Origin: Saxidomus purpurata
Lineage: Eukaryota; Mollusca; Bivalvia; Venerida; Veneridae
Direction of reading: 5' to 3'
NCBI GenBank assembly: GCA_022818135.1
Contig: JAFMSR010000015.1
Location: 765,316 to 829,315, forward strand
Length of the DNA: 64,000 nt
Of the stretch, positions 60,315-64,000 are shown one piece after another. Position 1 is the stretch's first letter, and every line of letters starts with the position of its first letter. The notes beneath the pieces are model-generated. The model had not been told where the DNA came from, made no database searches, and was given only the letters and a program-made list of their open reading frames with translations. A program made the position numbers and the translations under genes.

Positions 60315-60592
60315 AAACATGCAAAACTAAACATGCAATACTAAACATGCAATACTAAACACAATACTAAACATGCAAAACTAAACATGCAATACTAAAC
60401 ACGAAATACTAAACATGCAAAACTAAACATGCAAAACTAAACATGCAATACTAAAAATGCAATACTAAACATGCAAAACTAAACATGCAATACTAAACAT
60501 GCAATACTAAACACAATTCTAAACATGCAATACTAATAATGCAATACTAATCATGCAATACTAAACATGCAATACTAAACATGCAAAACATT
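60315..60592. repeat. 15-bp minisatellite with AAACATGCAATACTA unit
   Basis: About 18 units of AAACATGCAATACTA and AAACATGCAAAACTA types, with a few short units lacking the GC-containing part. Confidence 0.94.
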
Positions 60593-60899
60593 ATACATTA
60601 ACTTTCACATGTCAATTTGATACGACTAGGGACATAGGCAACCTGTGAGCGGTTAACCACCCAGCCGGGAGGTTTCTGTTGAGCACAATATGGCCACTGC
60701 AAGAATGGCCCGGCTCGTGAAAAGTGCAAATGTGTTTTGTGTCCGGATGACTTTTTCTGATCTTTAGACCTTCGGATCATCATTGATCGATTAAAAGCTT
60801 CAGTGCGCCAACAACAACGAGTTTATTACAACAGTTTCATCTGCAAAAGGCTGTTGTTAACTCTAGTTTCCTGTATAAGTCTGTTCACTTTTATTTCAG

Positions 60900-60977
60900 A
60901 TTAAACAAGCAACTTCGTGATAACTGGCGGGAATGGAGATGTTTTCAATGATGTAATTTCTCCAAGACAATGGATCT
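60900..60977 (+). other. Possible 5' UTR or coding exon
   Basis: A strong acceptor (TTCACTTTTATTTCAG) and a good donor (GATCT then GTGAGTTTG) enclose 78 bp. One frame reads LNKQLRDNWREWRCFQ and then stops. Near the 3' end an ATG in strong context (ACAATGG) would give a first coding exon of only eight bases. The two readings exclude each other, and neither joins cleanly in phase to the 61485 exon. Confidence 0.2.
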
Positions 60978-61484
60978 GTGAGTTTGAATTTTGCTAATAA
61001 GATATTATCGTATATAATCTGTCAAGCTGTGAGGAGGGTATCGACTTCTTACCTTTTGTTACTTCGTTATTTTGTTATTGAGTTCTCCCTTGACTTGTAT
61101 CTACTCTTCTTTTTAGCTTAACGCATTAAAGTGCCAGGAGCACTTGGATTTTGCACACAAAAAAAATTATCCATTTATTTATATAATTAATGATAGATAT
61201 GTGTTCTGTTTACTCGAAATCAGTATTTAGGCATGCCTTTCTTCATATTAAAGTGGTTTATTCACAAATAAACTACCGATAGAAAACGGTCCATATTTTT
61301 GCAATATCGTTCAAAAAAATAATATTACGCTATAATTATTTCATTGACCTTCAATTTATAAAGCAATGTTAGGAATGTATTTTGCACAAATAATGTTCAA
61401 TACGCAAGTTAGACTATCTGTTAATTTCAACAACCAAAGTGATATTGGGACTTTAAATGTACATGTGCTTTTTGTCTACGTTAG

Positions 61485-61604
61485 ATGGGGATGTTTTCTC
61501 CCATTTACACCGACGACATGACAATGTCACTTTATCAGTTTAGCAAGACGGTCCAGCTAGAGCCGTGCCAGTTTTTAGGTTTGTTGGTAAAGCTTGAAGA
61601 ATAA
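61485..61604 (+). CDS. Candidate third exon or end of the plus-strand gene
   Basis: TGCTTTTTGTCTACGTTAG precedes MGMFSPIYTDDMTMSLYQFS, KTVQLEPCQFLGLL, then either a GTAAAG donor at 61587 or five more codons to TAA at 61602, where AATAAA overlaps the stop. It starts in phase 0, matching the end of the 56.2 kb exon, and the joined protein would be about 105 residues. Composition is clearly protein-like. It may instead be a first exon starting at its own ATG. Confidence 0.33.
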   Translation: MGMFSPIYTDDMTMSLYQFSKTVQLEPCQFLGLLVKLEE

Positions 61605-62482
61605 ATACAATATATAAAGTGTATAGCAGTAACATGCTGCTGAAACAAGCTACGCTATGCGTTGAAATATGAAGTATCTCGACATATAAATTGATGCATC
61701 AGGTACAGAACTCTTGTTCCCCCTTAAACCTTTGCCTTGCCTTTATAGGTGTTGGTCGTTCGAGGGAGAGAATTTCGTGAAGAAGCAAACAAACCGTAAA
61801 AGTTTTCTGGGAAATAAACCATTATTTTTCCTCTGTGCATACTAGAAGTTAGAAGAGTAACACTTGCACAGTTCATGCATTGCATACTGTGTATACAGTA
61901 CTGAAGTTTCGTTACATTGCCTATAACTACATTTGCCACCATTTCCTTTTAAATGAATTAGCCACCACTCGTAGCCTATCCTATTTTGTCTTGCTTGGTA
62001 TGGCTGGGTTGTAACACTGACTTTACTCTTTATAATATCACCGGCACCCCTGCTATTTTATTGATATATCCAATTAATATCCGATATAAAAATATAATGT
62101 CACACACTTTAAATTTTCTTTGCGTGTGCTTAGATATACTACGATTAACGCAAGTATAGAACTGAAATGTAAAAATTGAATTAAAGTACGAAGTGCATCT
62201 GTTTGCAATTGAAAACCACAATGGAGGGGTATCAAGTACAAGTGTAAGGTAATGGCCAACCACAAATTACAGGTTCTGTTTACTTCTTACCAACGCATGA
62301 CGTATAGCATCCCAAGTGATAAATGAACCCTGTGTGCCGGTTTTAGGGGTTTGTTTTTAGGTTCACTCGCTAACTTAATTCTGTGCATCGGTGCAATCTG
62401 TCAAATACGTATGTTTTATATCATTGAATTATACTAATCTATTTTACTCCCGGTTGTGAAACAAGTTCTTACAGCTTACATT
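61605..62482. other. Non-coding stretch
   Basis: A minus-strand micro-exon-like segment near 62299-62337 (13 codons, GSFITWDAIRHAL, with a GTAAGAAG donor) is noted but not called. The open frames at 62030-62265 are AT-rich and overlapping, as expected by chance. Confidence 0.4.
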
Positions 62483-62552
62483 AATCGCTCTCGAGACTCA
62501 TTCCAGATAAAATCAATCTCGAAGAGAAAGAGAGAGGCAATGTGGAATTATT
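62483..62552 (-). mobile_element. Truncated SINE, family B tail
   Basis: On the minus strand it matches the last part of the 53.4 kb SINE (TGGAATGAGTCTCGAGAGCG and the CTCTCTTTCTCTT stretch). No head is present. Confidence 0.55.
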
Positions 62553-63029
62553 TAAAAAAAATTCAAACCCGTTAGGCGCAAATTGGTTGTTTCAGGGGAA
62601 ACAACTCACGCCGATAATGAAAAATATCTGGCAACGCGCGACCTTGGACAGCGTTCCAGTTCCACCAATCACATAATACTGAATTGTTCCAGAAGAAAGA
62701 ATATTGGTATACAAAGATTGACATGGTTGTAGATGATTATGCCAAGAAATATTCAGCTTTATTTCCCAGAAGTGTAAAGTAATTGTCTTTAGACATTTTT
62801 ATTGTAATGAAACTTCTTCGCGAAGCCAGTCACACATTCATACAGGGAGATATGACATTTTTTTCTATAATGTTTTATGAATTATGTCGCTCCAAAGTTT
62901 CCTTAATTCAGTCCTTTACAGTTTTTTTGTAATTACAATGAGTTGAATTTATGTCATACATGTATTTTTGTTGTTGTCTGGGATTTTTACAATGGCAGAT
63001 ATTATCTTCGTGATCAGTTGATTAAAAAC
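62553..63029. other. Non-coding stretch
   Basis: No exon or repeat is supported between the SINE fragment and the CTCGAG-rich element. Confidence 0.45.
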
Positions 63030-63556
63030 AACTACACCCTCGAGTCGCAAGGGGAGATAAAAGCTCGAGTTATCCGGGTTCTCGAGTTATCCGAACCATG
63101 GAAATTACAATTTTTCTGCATAGGAAAAGATAGCTATGAAACAGTTTTGAAACAAAGAAAGGGCACATTTCTTTCAGCAGACCCTTTTAACGCAATGATG
63201 GCATGTATTTAAACTCAATGGTCTTTGTCTCCAATTGCGTTTCGTTCCTGTTTTGGTTTTCTGCTTGTCCGATTTAGCTTTTTCCCAAGACGTGTCAAAA
63301 TAATGATGCGTCATCGGAGGTGAAAAATTCTGATAATCAGGACCTCGAGTTGCCGCAGGTAATTTAGTAAGAAATCTACCTGGCGGGACCACAGATGTTC
63401 CTCGAGTTATCCAGGGTTCTCGAGTTATCGATGCTCGAGTAATCGATAGTATTTTCTGGTTAAACATATAGGCCAGATTGCTGGGACCGACAGGAGTCCT
63501 CGAGTTATCCGGGATTCTCGAGTTATCGATGCTCGAGTTAACGAAGTTTTACTGTA
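63030..63556. mobile_element. CTCGAG-rich DNA transposon remnant, pogo-like right end
   Basis: CTCGAGTTATCC or close variants occur ten times between 63038 and 63540. The right end, read inward on the minus strand, is TACAGTAAAACTTCGTTAAC followed by TCGAGCATCGATAACTCGAG. That matches the ACAGTAAAA-type ends I associate with pogo/Tigger elements. The left end is not clear. The block TCCTCGAGTTATCC to GATGCTCGAG appears twice (63400-63440 and 63496-63538), so the right end is partly duplicated. No transposase frame is intact. Confidence 0.55.
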
Positions 63557-64000
63557 GCTAGTTCTAGCGAGCACTAATTTGGTTTATGATTTTTTTTGTG
63601 TTGATACGAAATCAATGCAGACTGTATAACATACCAGAAATATCTAGAAAATTTGTAACAACAATGAATACTTACTATAGAACATTGTTCAAACGTTGTT
63701 ATAGTCCAAAACTCAAAATACGGAATAGTTTATTAGCCATTTATACATAGACTTCTGATTTCCAATTTCGGCAAGTCTATTTCTTTATGTGTGCAACACT
63801 GTCGTCTGCAATAGGGCGTAATTGTTTGGAAAACTTTATATTTTAACGACCGAATAATTTATACCAAAGTAACACAGGTTGCCGAGGATTAGCCAAACAA
63901 AAATTATATTCGGAACGTTTTGTGTTTATCCAGGCAAATAAAGCACGCAGAGTACAACGGGGAACCCTGTATTGTGAATACATGTACTTTTTTTTAACAC
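63557..64000. other. Non-coding stretch to window end
   Basis: Ordinary AT-rich sequence with no supported feature. Confidence 0.5.

Noticed and set aside
62299..62337. Minus-strand 13-codon micro-exon (GSFITWDAIRHAL) with a GTAAGAAG donor
   Set aside because: The acceptor lacks a polypyrimidine tract and the length is too short to judge.

Overview
This is a 64 kb piece of a eukaryotic genome. It is AT-rich (about two thirds A+T by eye), has no operon-like gene packing, and is full of tandem arrays, tRNA-derived SINEs and short inverted-repeat transposons. The style of the dispersed repeats points to a bivalve mollusc, possibly a venerid clam: a CCCCCAAAACGAAGTTT-type element with about 146 bp internal repeats, an element with 145 bp internal repeats and a terminal hairpin, and a recurring TGATCATGATCTGCAC motif. 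That assignment rests on recalled repeat style, not on a gene.

Coding content is sparse and exonic. Assuming about 66% A+T, stops occur at roughly 7% of codons. About 70 open runs of 65 codons or more, and about one of 119 codons or more, are then expected by chance on six frames. Length alone is therefore no evidence here, and every CDS entry is a candidate exon judged on splice signals, composition, reading phase and neighbours. The best are three minus-strand exons at 49.5 kb, 11.9 kb and 7.6 kb, whose junctions are phase-compatible. The last encodes a transmembrane helix followed by a basic cytoplasmic stretch, so the left half of the window is most simply introns and 3'-proximal exons of a minus-strand type I membrane protein gene. 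Weaker minus-strand exons lie at 48.4, 38.4, 26.0, 20.2 and 3.9 kb. On the plus strand a phase-consistent chain runs through 54.5, 56.2 and 61.5 kb, with an alternative end at 58.5 kb. Isolated plus-strand candidates lie at 6.7, 23.4, 25.3, 33.2, 36.8, 41.8 and 46.0 kb. I could not assign any of these proteins to a family.

Layout: 0-7 kb, small arrays and a 1.45 kb 30-bp minisatellite. 7-12 kb, two good minus-strand exons separated by repeat elements. 12.8-13.8 kb, an indel-free 20-bp satellite. 14.4-16.1 kb, a MITE and a tandem-repeat-bearing element. 18.7-25.2 kb, a minisatellite, several SINEs, a MITE and a suspicious homopolymer tract. 26-31 kb, mostly empty apart from a SINE with clear target-site duplications. 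31-47 kb, arrays and four MITEs. 47.8-51.6 kb, arrays flanking the 48-49.5 kb exons. 53-64 kb, SINEs, the plus-strand exon chain and a CTCGAG-rich transposon end. I saw no rRNA gene, functional tRNA gene, CRISPR array or prokaryotic or viral gene.
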